From positions 1 through 64,000 of the forward strand of contig NZ_JAVIFT010000001.1 in NCBI RefSeq assembly GCF_031157355.1: a stretch of DNA of 64,000 bases, given 5' to 3'. This DNA is from Hyphomicrobium sp. LHD-15 (GTDB lineage Bacteria; Pseudomonadota; Alphaproteobacteria; Rhizobiales; Hyphomicrobiaceae). Under the pieces are notes generated by a model, which did no database searches, was not told where the DNA came from, and saw only the letters and a list, made by a program, of their open reading frames with translations. The position numbers and the translations under genes were made by a program. This document shows positions 44,368 through 53,437 of the stretch, piece by piece; position 1 is the stretch's first letter; each line of letters begins with the position of its first letter.

Positions 44368-45282
44368 ATGGATTATTTCGTCCAGCAGCTTATCAACGGA
44401 CTGACGCTCGGCTCCATCTACGGTCTCATCGCCATCGGCTATACGATGGTCTACGGCATCATCGGCATGGTCAACTTCGCCCACGGCGACGTGTTCATGC
44501 TGGCGGCCTTCATCGCGCTCATTCTGTTCCTGATGCTGACCCAGCTGCTCGGCGTCGGGTCGCTCGGCCTCGCGCTCATTGTCGTGCTGGTGCTCGGCAT
44601 GGCGCTGACCAGCCTGTGGGGGTGGGTCATCGAGCGCCTGGCCTACCGCCCTCTAAGGGGCTCGTTCCGTCTCGCGCCGCTCATCTCGGCGATCGGCATG
44701 TCGATCTTCCTGTCGAACTTCGTGCAGGTCGTGCAGGGGCCGCGCAACAAGACGATGGAGCCCTTGCTGTCCAACGTGCTGGTGTTGCCGATCGGGAACG
44801 GCTCGGTCACGCTCGCAGAGAAGCAACTCCTGATCATGGCGGTCACGGCCGCGCTGCTCGCCGGCCTCTGGTACGTCGTCAAGCACACGTCGCTCGGACG
44901 CGCGCAGCGCGCCTGCGAACAGGACCGCAAGATGGCGGCGCTGGTCGGCGTCAATGTCGACCGCACGATCTCGCTCACGTTCATCATGGGCGCGGCGCTC
45001 GCCTCCGTCGCGGGGCTCCTGTGGATGACCTACTACGGCGTCGTCAGCTTCAATGACGGTTTCGTCCCGGGCGTGAAAGCCTTCACGGCGGCCGTGCTCG
45101 GCGGCATCGGCTCGCTGCCGGGCGCCGTGCTCGGTGGGCTCCTGATCGGCCTCATCGAGACCTTCTGGTCGGCCTATTTCACTATCGACTACAAGGATGT
45201 GGCGGCATTCTCGATCCTGGCGATCGTGCTGATCTTCCTGCCCTCCGGCCTGCTCGGCCGTCCTGACGTCGAGAAGGTCTGA
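44368..45282 (+). CDS. livH: Branched-chain amino acid ABC transporter permease LivH
   Basis: The 304-residue inner-membrane protein shows the LivH pattern: QQLINGLTLGSIYGLIAIGYTM at the start, GMVNFAHGD, LGRAQRACEQD and GGIGSLPGAVLGG. It forms the channel with LivM, and LivG/LivF energise it. It is the first gene of a tight plus-strand operon, with the livM start 6 bases after its stop. Confidence 0.95.
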   Translation: MDYFVQQLINGLTLGSIYGLIAIGYTMVYGIIGMVNFAHGDVFMLAAFIALILFLMLTQLLGVGSLGLALIVVLVLGMALTSLWGWVIERLAYRPLRGSFRLAPLISAIGMSIFLSNFVQVVQGPRNKTMEPLLSNVLVLPIGNGSVTLAEKQLLIMAVTAALLAGLWYVVKHTSLGRAQRACEQDRKMAALVGVNVDRTISLTFIMGAALASVAGLLWMTYYGVVSFNDGFVPGVKAFTAAVLGGIGSLPGAVLGGLLIGLIETFWSAYFTIDYKDVAAFSILAIVLIFLPSGLLGRPDVEKV

Positions 45283-45287
45283 GCGCC

Positions 45288-46616
45288 ATGCAGAATCCGG
45301 GAGACGCGTTGAAGAAGGCGCTTCTCGCGGCCCTTATCACGTTCGGGCTTTCGTTCCCGATTGTGGCGCTTCGCACCGACACCAACCTTTCGAACCAGCT
45401 GGTTTTGACCGAGCGCTGGAGCCTCGCGTTCACGCTTTCGGGGATCGCGTTCGTCGCCTTTCTTCTGTTGGGCCTCGTGCGCCCGGCAGGAGATGAGCGT
45501 GCGACCCCAAAGACGGCACGCAGCGCAGCGCCGCCGCATCCCTTCACGCGCTATCTGCCGCGTATCGGGCTGGCGTTTCTGATCGCCTACCCGTTCCTTG
45601 CCGTCGCCATTTCGGGAAGCGCCGGCGCGGTCAAATGGATCGACAATTTCGGCATTCAGATCCTGATCTACATCCTGCTCGGATGGGGGCTCAACATCGT
45701 CGTCGGGCTCGCCGGACTGCTCGATCTCGGATATGTCGCCTTTTATGCGGTCGGCGCCTATTCGTCCGCGCTGCTCGCCAAAAATTTCGATCTCTCGTTT
45801 TGGCTGACGCTGCCGCTGGCGGGCATTCTCGCCGCCTTCTGGGGGCTCCTGGTCGGCCTGCCGGTGCTGCGGCTCCGGGGCGACTATCTCGCCATCGTCA
45901 CGCTCGCCTTTGCCGAGATCGTGCGGCTCGTGCTGATCAACTGGGTGCCGGTGACGGGCGGTTATGCCGGCATCTCAGGCATTCCGAGGCCGACCATCTT
46001 CGGCTACTCGTTCATGCCGGGGCCTGACAACATCGCGACCGCGCTCGGTCTGCCGGCCTCGCCGCTCTATCGGTTGTTCTTCCTGTTCTACCTCGCGCTC
46101 GTGCTGGCGCTTGCGGCCTACTGGGTTACCACGCGCCTGCGCACGCTGCCGATCGGGCGGGCCTGGGAAGCGCTGCGCGAGGACGAGATCGCCTGCCGCT
46201 CGCTCGGCATCAACACGGTAACGACGAAACTGTCGGCGCTGGCGGCGGGCGCGTTCTTCGGCGGCATCGCGGGTGCCTTCTTCTCGACGCGGCAAGGCTT
46301 CATCAGCCCGGAAAGCTTCACCTTCATGGAGAGCGCCGTCATCGTCGCGATCGTCGTGCTCGGCGGGCTGGGCAGCATGGTCGGCGTCGCGATCGCCGCC
46401 ATCGTGATGATCGGCGGCACCGAGCTGCTACGAGAGCTCGACGTGCTCAAGGCCGTGTTCGGCGGCGAGTTCGATCCCGCGCAGTATCGCATGCTGTTGT
46501 TCGGCCTCGCCATGGTGGTGCTGATGGTTCTGAGGCCCAAGGGCCTGGTCGCGACGCGCGAGCCAACCGTACGGCTGAAGCCCAAGGTCGCGCGCGGCGC
46601 GCCGGCGGCCGAGTGA
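45288..46616 (+). CDS. livM: Branched-chain amino acid ABC transporter permease LivM
   Basis: The 442-residue permease has an N-terminal extension with two to three extra helices, followed by the LivM core (GLAGLLDLGYVAFYAVGAY, LRLRGDYLAIVTLAFAEI, GRAWEALREDEIACRSLG, VLGGLGSMVGVAIAA). It partners LivH. It lies between livH (6-base gap) and livG (start close to its stop). Confidence 0.95.
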   Translation: MQNPGDALKKALLAALITFGLSFPIVALRTDTNLSNQLVLTERWSLAFTLSGIAFVAFLLLGLVRPAGDERATPKTARSAAPPHPFTRYLPRIGLAFLIAYPFLAVAISGSAGAVKWIDNFGIQILIYILLGWGLNIVVGLAGLLDLGYVAFYAVGAYSSALLAKNFDLSFWLTLPLAGILAAFWGLLVGLPVLRLRGDYLAIVTLAFAEIVRLVLINWVPVTGGYAGISGIPRPTIFGYSFMPGPDNIATALGLPASPLYRLFFLFYLALVLALAAYWVTTRLRTLPIGRAWEALREDEIACRSLGINTVTTKLSALAAGAFFGGIAGAFFSTRQGFISPESFTFMESAVIVAIVVLGGLGSMVGVAIAAIVMIGGTELLRELDVLKAVFGGEFDPAQYRMLLFGLAMVVLMVLRPKGLVATREPTVRLKPKVARGAPAAE

Positions 46617-46624
46617 GGGAGCCG

Positions 46625-47530
46625 ATGCGCTGGATCTCCGACCCGCTGCTGACCGTTGACCACCTCTCGATGCGTTTCGGGGGGCTTGTCGCGATCAACG
46701 ATCTCTCGTTCAGCGTCGGACGCGGCGACATCACGGCGCTGATCGGCCCCAACGGCGCCGGCAAGACGACCGTATTCAACTGCATCACCGGCTTCTACAA
46801 ACCGACAAGCGGACGCCTGGCGCTCACGCATGGTACAGGCGCTCCGGCCGGCGCCATCGACGCGCTGACGCGCTCGGACCTCAGGCGCACGCGCGGGGCG
46901 AATCCAGAGCTGTTCCTGCTCGAGCGGATGCCGGATCACGAGATCTCCGCGCAAGCCCGCGTGGCGCGCACGTTCCAGAACATCCGCCTTTTTCCGGGCA
47001 TGACGGTTCTCGAAAATCTCATCGTCGCGCAGCACAAAACCCTGATGCGGGCTTCAGGGCTGAGCCTCGCCGGGCTGTTCGGGCTCGCGAGCTACCGCGC
47101 CGCGGAACGCAAAGCTTTCGAGCTCGCGCGCGCCTGGCTCAATGTGGTCGGGCTTGCCGACCGGGCCGACGATCCGGCCGGCGATTTGCCTTACGGTGCC
47201 CAGCGCCGGCTCGAAATCGCGCGCGCCATGTGCACCAATCCCGTGCTGCTGTGCCTCGACGAACCGGCGGCCGGCCTCAACAACCGCGAAAGCGCGGAGC
47301 TGACCCGGCTCCTGCGCGGTATCCGCTCCCAGACCGGCGTCTCGATCCTGCTCATCGAGCACGACATGTCGGTCGTTATGGACATCTCCGATCATGTCGT
47401 CGTCATCGAGTACGGCGTGAAGATCGCAGACGGCACCGCCAACGACGTCAAGAACGATCCAAAGGTGATCGCGGCCTATCTCGGTGTCGACGATGAAGAG
47501 GTCGCCGCCGCCGGAGGAGGCGTCCCATGA
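46625..47530 (+). CDS. livG: Branched-chain amino acid ABC transporter ATP-binding protein LivG
   Basis: The 301-residue ATPase has Walker A (GPNGAGKTT), a signature region written PYGAQRRLEIARAM in place of the common LSYGQQRRLEI, Walker B (LLCLDEPAAGL) and the switch His (IEHDMSVV). An insertion before the signature is usual for LivG. The ATG at 46625 after GAGGGAG is preferred; an in-frame GTG at 46613 would overlap livM. The stop overlaps the livF start. Confidence 0.94.
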   Translation: MRWISDPLLTVDHLSMRFGGLVAINDLSFSVGRGDITALIGPNGAGKTTVFNCITGFYKPTSGRLALTHGTGAPAGAIDALTRSDLRRTRGANPELFLLERMPDHEISAQARVARTFQNIRLFPGMTVLENLIVAQHKTLMRASGLSLAGLFGLASYRAAERKAFELARAWLNVVGLADRADDPAGDLPYGAQRRLEIARAMCTNPVLLCLDEPAAGLNNRESAELTRLLRGIRSQTGVSILLIEHDMSVVMDISDHVVVIEYGVKIADGTANDVKNDPKVIAAYLGVDDEEVAAAGGGVP

Positions 47531-48246
47531 GCGCGCTGCTTTCGATCGAGGGCGTATCGGCCTTCTACGGCAACATCCAGGCGCTCAAAGGCGTTTCGCT
47601 CGAGGTGGCGCGCGGCGAGATCGCGACGCTGATCGGTGCCAATGGCGCCGGCAAGTCTACCCTCATGATGACGGTGTTCGGCAATCCGCGCGCACGCGAC
47701 GGGCGCATCCTGTTCGAAGACAAGCCGATCACCGAGCTCACGACCCACGAGATCGCGCACCTGAGAATTGCGCAGGCCCCGGAAGGGCGCCGCATCTTCC
47801 AGCGCATGAGCGTGTTCGAAAATCTGCAGATGGGCGCAACGGTGGATGGTGGTGCGCATTTCGAGGAGGATCTCGAGCGCGTCACGCGGCTGTTCCCGCG
47901 CCTCAAGGAGCGCCTCAACCAGCGCGGCGGCACGCTGTCAGGCGGCGAGCAGCAGATGCTCGCGATCGCGCGCGCATTGATGAGCCGGCCCAAGCTTCTC
48001 ATGCTCGACGAGCCCTCACTCGGTCTCGCGCCCCTGATCGTCAAGCAGATCTTCGAGACACTGGCCGAGCTGAACCGCCAGGGCATGACGATCTTTCTCG
48101 TGGAGCAAAATGCGTTCCACGCCTTGAAGCTCGCGCACCGGGCCTATGTGATGGTCAACGGCGAGATCACGATGAGCGGATCGGGACGCGAGCTTCTGGC
48201 CCGCCCGGAAATCCGCCAGGCCTATCTCGAAGGCGGGAGGCACTAG
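47527..48246 (+). CDS. livF: Branched-chain amino acid ABC transporter ATP-binding protein LivF
   Basis: The 239-residue ATPase has Walker A (GANGAGKST), the LivF hallmark APEGRRIFQRMSVFENL, signature LSGGEQQMLAIARA, Walker B (LLMLDEPSLGL) and VEQNAF. It overlaps livG by ATGA, so translation is coupled. It is the second ATPase of the importer. Confidence 0.96.
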   Translation: MSALLSIEGVSAFYGNIQALKGVSLEVARGEIATLIGANGAGKSTLMMTVFGNPRARDGRILFEDKPITELTTHEIAHLRIAQAPEGRRIFQRMSVFENLQMGATVDGGAHFEEDLERVTRLFPRLKERLNQRGGTLSGGEQQMLAIARALMSRPKLLMLDEPSLGLAPLIVKQIFETLAELNRQGMTIFLVEQNAFHALKLAHRAYVMVNGEITMSGSGRELLARPEIRQAYLEGGRH

Positions 48247-48247
48247 G

Positions 48248-48619
48248 ATGATCGAACCGCTGCTCGCTTCGATCGGCTACGACATGCCTGCCTCGAATGG
48301 CGGGCTCGCGTTCGTGTTGCTGACCCTCCTCGTGGGCGGTGGGGCGGCCTGGAGAACCGGGCAAGCCGTTGCCCAATCCTGGCAGCCGTTCTGGCCGGTG
48401 GCCGCCTACACGGCGCTGATCGCGGCCGCCGTGCGCTTCCTGCATTACGCGCTTTTTGGCGGCCTGCTGCTGTCACTTCCCAGCTATCTCATCGACTTGG
48501 CAATCCTGATCGTGGTCGCGCTGCTTGCGTACCGGATGCGGCGCACCCGGCACATGACGGAACAGTATTCCTGGATGTTCGAGCGCGTGAGCCCGTTCCT
48601 GTGGCGGGACCGGTCGTAA
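48248..48619 (+). CDS. Small inner-membrane protein of the liv operon (DUF6867-like)
   Basis: The 123-residue protein has three or four predicted helices (FVLLTLLVGGGAAW, PVAAYTALIAAAVRFLHYALF, IDLAILIVVALLAY) and a conserved-looking C-terminus (TEQYSWMFERVSPFLWRDR). Proteins of this kind follow liv genes in Hyphomicrobiales and are, as recalled, called DUF6867. The start lies 1 base after the livF stop, so it belongs to the operon. Its function is unknown; it may assist the transporter. Confidence 0.8.
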   Translation: MIEPLLASIGYDMPASNGGLAFVLLTLLVGGGAAWRTGQAVAQSWQPFWPVAAYTALIAAAVRFLHYALFGGLLLSLPSYLIDLAILIVVALLAYRMRRTRHMTEQYSWMFERVSPFLWRDRS

Positions 48620-48763
48620 GATCCGCTTTGTCATGCGATCTGCCGGACAGGGTCCGGCAACCTCCGGACGTGACTTCGCCACCGTTTCGGGGGAAAAGCG
48701 TATCGAAAGCCCGACCAGCTTGCCTTCCTCATTGCCCAAGAAGCCCGATCGAGAGGACACCCC

Positions 48764-49879
48764 ATGCGCTTCGTGAAACTTGCGGCCGCCGTTTTCGTCA
48801 CCTTGGCGCTCGCGTCCTGCGGCGGCGAGCAGAAGCTCAAGATCGGCGTGGCCGGCCCCCTCACCGGCAGGGACGCGGTGTTCGGCGCGCAGCTCAAGTA
48901 TGGCGCCGAGCAGGCGGTGGCAGACATCAACGCGGCGGGCGGGCTCAACGGGCAGCAGCTCGAGCTGCTTTACGGCGACGATGCCGGTGATCCGAAGCAA
49001 GGCCGATCCGTCGCCAACAACTTCGTCGGTGAGGGCGTCAGCTTCGTCATCGGGCACTTCAACTCGGGCGTTACGGAGCCTGCCTCCGAGGTTTATGCCG
49101 AGAACGGCATCCTGATGATCACGCCTGGATCGACCAATCCCAAGATTACGGAACGCGGATTGACCAGCGTGTTCCGCACCTGCGGGCGCGACGACCAGCA
49201 GGGCAAGGTGGCGGGCGAGTACATCGCCGCGAACCTCAAGGACAAGAAGATCGCCATCGCCCACGACAAGACGACCTACGGCAAGGGCCTCGCCGACGAA
49301 ACAAAGAAAACGATGAACGGCCTCGGCGTCACCGAAGTGCTCTACGAGGGCGTCAACACCGGTGAACGAGACTTCAGCGCGCTCGTCTCCAAGATCAAGG
49401 CCTCGGGCGCCGATGTCGTCTATTGGGGCGGCGTGCACACCGAAGGCGGCAGCATCCTGCGCCAGATGCGCGGCGCCGGCGTCACGGCCGTCATGATGGG
49501 CGGCGACGGCATCGCGACCAACGAGTTTGCGCAGCTCGGTGGCCCCGGCACGGAAGGCACGCTGATGACGTTCGGACCCGATCCGCAGAAGCGCCCGGAG
49601 GCGCAGGCGGTGCTCGCGAAGTTTGCCGCGCGCAACTTCAAACCCGAAGCCTATACGCTCTACAGCTATGCGGCCGTGCAGGTGATCGCGGAAGCCGCCA
49701 AGGCGATCAACTCGGTCGATCCGGCCAAGATCGCGGCTGAGCTGCATACCGGCAAGAGCTACAAGACGGTGATCGGCGATCTCGCGTTCGACGCCAAGGG
49801 CGACGTGACCCGCCTCGATTACGTGATGTACACATGGCAGAAGCAGCCCGACGGCAGCATCACCTACGTCCAGAACTGA
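48764..49879 (+). CDS. Branched-chain amino acid ABC transporter substrate-binding protein
   Basis: The 371-residue type I periplasmic binding protein has VGVAGPLTG-type start (IGVAGPLTGRDAVFG), GYGDDAGDPKQG region, VIGHFNSGVTEPAS and DKTTYGKGLADETK. The leader ends in LALASCGG, a plausible lipobox, so it may be anchored as a lipoprotein. It is the cognate binder for LivHMGF, encoded 144 bases after the small membrane protein gene. Confidence 0.92.
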   Translation: MRFVKLAAAVFVTLALASCGGEQKLKIGVAGPLTGRDAVFGAQLKYGAEQAVADINAAGGLNGQQLELLYGDDAGDPKQGRSVANNFVGEGVSFVIGHFNSGVTEPASEVYAENGILMITPGSTNPKITERGLTSVFRTCGRDDQQGKVAGEYIAANLKDKKIAIAHDKTTYGKGLADETKKTMNGLGVTEVLYEGVNTGERDFSALVSKIKASGADVVYWGGVHTEGGSILRQMRGAGVTAVMMGGDGIATNEFAQLGGPGTEGTLMTFGPDPQKRPEAQAVLAKFAARNFKPEAYTLYSYAAVQVIAEAAKAINSVDPAKIAAELHTGKSYKTVIGDLAFDAKGDVTRLDYVMYTWQKQPDGSITYVQN

Positions 49880-49901
49880 GGCGACTGCGCCTTCTCAACC
49901 C

Positions 49902-51107
49902 ATGAGGATCTTCACGCATCGGGCGAACTTTCTTTCCCCCTTGTTGGGAAACGCGCTCGATTGCGTATGGCCTCGCGGCTCTCGTAAGCAGTCTCGCCCG
50001 CACGAGCGAAGCAAACGTGTCCGCTTTTCGCTCGTCGCCGTTGCGGCGGCTTCAATCTTTTCCGCACCGGCTGTGGCCGAAGTCCGCGTCGGGCTCGCCG
50101 CACCTTTCACCGGGCGCATGGCCGCCACCGGCCTCGCGATGCAGCGCGCGCTCGAAGCGGCCATCAGCGATGCCAATGCAGCCGGGGGCGTGCTCGGACA
50201 ACGCTTGGTGCTGTCGGTGGAGGATGACGGCTGCGCGAGCGCGACCGCCCAAGGGGCGGCAAACACGCTTCTTGCGGGCAAACCCGCGCTGGTCGTCGGT
50301 CATCCCTGCTCGAGCGCGGCGATCGCCGCGCGGCCGCTCTATGGACAGGCCGGCGTTCTGCTCATGGCTGTCGGTGCGCGCCACCCGGACGTGACGCGGC
50401 TCTCCTCTCCTGCTCCGTTGCTGCGGCTTGCGGGACGCGACGACTGGCAGGGCGAGGCCGCCGCCCGCTGGCTGTTGTCCCATGCACCCTCGCGCCGCGT
50501 CGCGCTGGTCCACGATCGCACGGGCTATGCGCGCGCTCTCTTCGACGGTGCCGTTGCCGGGCTCAAAGCGGCGGGTGTCGATCCGGTTTCGCTGCTCCCG
50601 ATCATCGCCGGCAAACCCGACTACGAGGAGGTCGCGCTGCGTCTCAAGGAGGATCGGGCGGAAGCGCTGTTCTTTGCCGGCTATCCGGACGAGGCGGCCA
50701 TTATCGTCGCCCGCCTTGCCGCGCTCGGCCTCGATGTTCCCGTCCTCGGATCCGACGCGCTTGCGACTCCCGAGTTCGCGCGCACCGCGGAAAAAGCCGG
50801 GATGCGTATCGCGGTGTTGCTGCCGTCCGAACTTCCGCCCCTCGCCGCGAAAGACGCCTCCTCACTGGAGAGCATGAATGAAGCGGTGGCCGCGGGCCTG
50901 CGCGCACGCGGCGCATTCGAAGCCTGGCTGCTGACCGTCAATAAAATGGGAACGTTCGATGGCGCTGCGCTCGCTCAAGCGCTTAAAGGGGCTGCCATTC
51001 GTACGCCCACGCTGGGTGAGATCGGATTCGATGCGAACGGGGATCTCGACGCGCCAGCCTTTGCCCCGGCCTCGCCGCGTGGAGGCCGCTGGATTCCAGA
51101 CAATTGA
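49902..51107 (+). CDS. Second branched-chain amino acid-type substrate-binding protein
   Basis: The 401-residue type I binding protein follows the first after 22 bases but is clearly diverged (VRVGLAAPFTGRMAATGLAMQ, VGHPCSSAAIAARPLYG, VALVHDRTGYARALFDG). The leader is unusually long (about 60 residues) with the hydrophobic stretch at FSLVAVAAASIFSAPAVAE, so the true start may lie further in. It probably gives the LivHMGF importer a second specificity. Its mature part has two Cys (DDGCAS and HPCSS) absent from the first binder. Confidence 0.85.
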   Translation: MRIFTHRANFLSPLLGNALDCVWPRGSRKQSRPHERSKRVRFSLVAVAAASIFSAPAVAEVRVGLAAPFTGRMAATGLAMQRALEAAISDANAAGGVLGQRLVLSVEDDGCASATAQGAANTLLAGKPALVVGHPCSSAAIAARPLYGQAGVLLMAVGARHPDVTRLSSPAPLLRLAGRDDWQGEAAARWLLSHAPSRRVALVHDRTGYARALFDGAVAGLKAAGVDPVSLLPIIAGKPDYEEVALRLKEDRAEALFFAGYPDEAAIIVARLAALGLDVPVLGSDALATPEFARTAEKAGMRIAVLLPSELPPLAAKDASSLESMNEAVAAGLRARGAFEAWLLTVNKMGTFDGAALAQALKGAAIRTPTLGEIGFDANGDLDAPAFAPASPRGGRWIPDN

Positions 51108-51110
51108 GGC

Positions 51111-51172
51111 TTCGCGATGTGTCGCGCGCTTTTGCTTCGCGACAGGCTGTTTCGCGAATGGCTGTTTCGCGA
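51111..51172. repeat. Repeated TTCGCGA motif
   Basis: TTCGCGA occurs at 51111, 51136, 51151 and 51166; the last two are 15 bases apart within the repeated phrase GGCTGTTTCGCGA. It starts just after the stop of the second binding protein. The function is unknown; it may be a small degenerate tandem repeat. Confidence 0.5.
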
Positions 51173-51324
51173 TCGGCAAACCGCGACGGCCTTAACGCGG
51201 CCGCCGCACGCTCTCGCAAACATAGTTTCCGGCACGCGCCTTTGGCACACGCGCCGATCTGCTGTGTACATGATCCCGCGCGTGGTGAAGAGCGAGATCA
51301 GACCTTTTTTGGCCTCGGCAGGGC

Positions 51325-51522
51325 TTAGCGGCCCTGGGACTCGAGGCGGCAATCTGCGGCGAGACGGCGCTCCATCAGCGCGAGTGCCTCGGGAACCTGG
51401 TAGCCATGCTTGCGGTAGGAACGGATGCGTTCCTGCACCAGCGCATAGGATCTACGCGGATCGTCGATCTCTTCGAGTCGAAGATTGAGTTCTGCAATCT
51501 CCGCCTGCATTTGTTCGGTCAT
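51325..51522 (-). CDS. Small coiled-coil-like hypothetical protein
   Basis: A 65-residue, highly charged, probably all-helical protein (QAEIAELNLRLEEIDDPRRS, LALMERRLAADCRLE). GGGG lies seven bases before the ATG. No signal peptide and no known domain, but its composition and start context look genuine. It is convergent with the binding-protein gene. Confidence 0.6.
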   Translation of the reverse strand: MTEQMQAEIAELNLRLEEIDDPRRSYALVQERIRSYRKHGYQVPEALALMERRLAADCRLESQGR

Positions 51523-52116
51523 TTAATTACCCCTAGCTTCGTCGCGGCATTGACGGGTTTCTCGAGGTCTAGACGCTTCCTGAAATGCGCCTTTGATATT
51601 TCTCAAGTCCCGGATCTTCGTCCAAGCTCAATGACCGCGATTCAAGACTATCGGGTCTTTGAACACTTGGCTCTGACAATTTCGCAACAGTTACAACATG
51701 GTTTCTACTTGAGCCCTCGACGCGAGGCGCTGATCAACCACCCAAATATGGCTCGATCTGGGCTTGTACCGTGGATCTATTGTTGCGTTGCAAAAATGTG
51801 ACTTCGGCAACGCAGCATGTCGCAATCGTCTGGGCGACTTTATTTTTTTGAATATTTACGGGACATGAATGAAATGAAACTGTCGCAATGCAAAAGACAT
51901 TTGAAATGCCGGCTGCGAGAAAGAATGGTCGAAAAATCAGGCTATTCCGCGTGAGCCGGCGCTCTCCCCACTGACATAATGTCGCAACGCAGGCTATCCA
52001 CACCCTCCCGGCCGCGACAGGCCGTCCGCGGCGGCGAAGCGGTTTCCCCTCGGCCGGAAAATGCTCTATGGCGTGGGCCTTCCTCTCTAATCGGCGCGCA
52101 ATTCGAAGAGAAACCG
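51523..52116. other. Intergenic region upstream of purB
   Basis: About 590 bases, partly AT-rich (51540-51900), probably holding the promoters of purB and of the small minus-strand gene. No gene, repeat family or riboswitch was recognised. Confidence 0.45.
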
Positions 52117-53424
52117 ATGATTCCCCGCTACTCACGCCCTGAAATGGCTTCCATCTGGACGCCCGAAACCCGCTTTCGGATCTGGTTTGAGATCGAGGCC
52201 CACGCAGCCTCGGCCATGGCGGAAATTGGCATCATCCCGAAGGAGGCCGCGCGCGTCATCTGGGAGAAGGGCTCGAAGGCGGTTTTCGATACGGCGCGCA
52301 TCGACGAGATCGAGGCGGTGACCAAGCATGACGTCATCGCCTTCCTGACCCACCTTGCCGAGCATGTTGGGCCGGACGCGCGTTTCGTGCATCAAGGCAT
52401 GACCTCCTCCGACGTCCTCGACACCTGCCTCAACGTGCAGCTGGTGCGCGCCGCCGACCTCCTCATCGCCGATCTCGACCGGCTGCTCGCCGCTCTCAAG
52501 ACGCGCGCCTTCGAGCACAAGACGAGCGTCACCATCGGCCGCAGCCACGGCATCCATGCCGAGCCGACGACGTTCGGCGTCAAGCTGGCGTTCGCCTATG
52601 CCGAGTTCGCCCGCGCCCGCGAGCGGGTGGTGGCGGCACGACGCGAGGTTGCGACCTGCGCGCTCTCGGGTGCCGTCGGCTCGTTCGCCAACATCGATCC
52701 CTCGGTCGAGATCTACGTCGCCGACAAGCTCGGGCTGGTGCCGGAGCCGGTCTCGACGCAGGTGATCCCGCGCGACCGGCACGCGATGTATTTCGCGACC
52801 CTCGGCGTCGTTGCGTCGTCGGTCGAACGGCTGGCCACCGAAGTCCGCCACCTTCAGCGCACCGAAGTGCTCGAGGCGGAAGAGTATTTCTCGCCGGGCC
52901 AGAAGGGCTCTTCGGCCATGCCGCACAAGCGCAACCCCGTGCTGTCGGAGAACCTGACGGGCCTTGCCCGCATGGTGCGCGCCTATGCGCTGCCGGCAAT
53001 GGAGAACGTCGCGCTCTGGCACGAGCGTGACATCTCGCACTCCTCGGTCGAACGCATGATCGGACCGGACGCGACGGTGACCCTCGATTTCGCGCTCGTG
53101 CGTCTCGCCGGCGTGATCGAGAAGCTGGTGATCTATCCGGAAACCATGAAGCGCAACCTCGACAAGCTCGGCGGTCTCCACAATTCCCAGCGCGTTCTGC
53201 TCGCGCTCACGCAGGCCGGGGCCTCGCGCGAGGAAGCCTATGCACTCGTCCAGCGCAATGCGATGAAGACTTGGGAAAAAGGCCTCGACTTCCTCACCGA
53301 GCTCAAGGCCGACAAGGACGTGACGGCCAAGCTTTCGGCTCATGAGCTCGAGGCGATGTTCGATCTCGGCTATCACCTGAAGCACGTCGATACGATCTTC
53401 AGCCGCGTGTTCGGGACGGCATAA
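52117..53424 (+). CDS. purB: Adenylosuccinate lyase
   Basis: The 435-residue lyase has MIPRYSRPEMASIW at the start, the catalytic His regions (TSSDVLDTCLN, GRSHGIHAEPTTFG) and the family signature GSSAMPHKRNP. It acts twice in purine synthesis, splitting SAICAR and adenylosuccinate with release of fumarate. The ATG at 52117 gives the normal family start after GAAGAG; a longer reading upstream is unlike the family. It lies in the usual alphaproteobacterial neighbourhood of purC-purS-purQ-purL. Confidence 0.96.
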   Translation: MIPRYSRPEMASIWTPETRFRIWFEIEAHAASAMAEIGIIPKEAARVIWEKGSKAVFDTARIDEIEAVTKHDVIAFLTHLAEHVGPDARFVHQGMTSSDVLDTCLNVQLVRAADLLIADLDRLLAALKTRAFEHKTSVTIGRSHGIHAEPTTFGVKLAFAYAEFARARERVVAARREVATCALSGAVGSFANIDPSVEIYVADKLGLVPEPVSTQVIPRDRHAMYFATLGVVASSVERLATEVRHLQRTEVLEAEEYFSPGQKGSSAMPHKRNPVLSENLTGLARMVRAYALPAMENVALWHERDISHSSVERMIGPDATVTLDFALVRLAGVIEKLVIYPETMKRNLDKLGGLHNSQRVLLALTQAGASREEAYALVQRNAMKTWEKGLDFLTELKADKDVTAKLSAHELEAMFDLGYHLKHVDTIFSRVFGTA

Positions 53425-53437
53425 CGGCAAGGACCGG

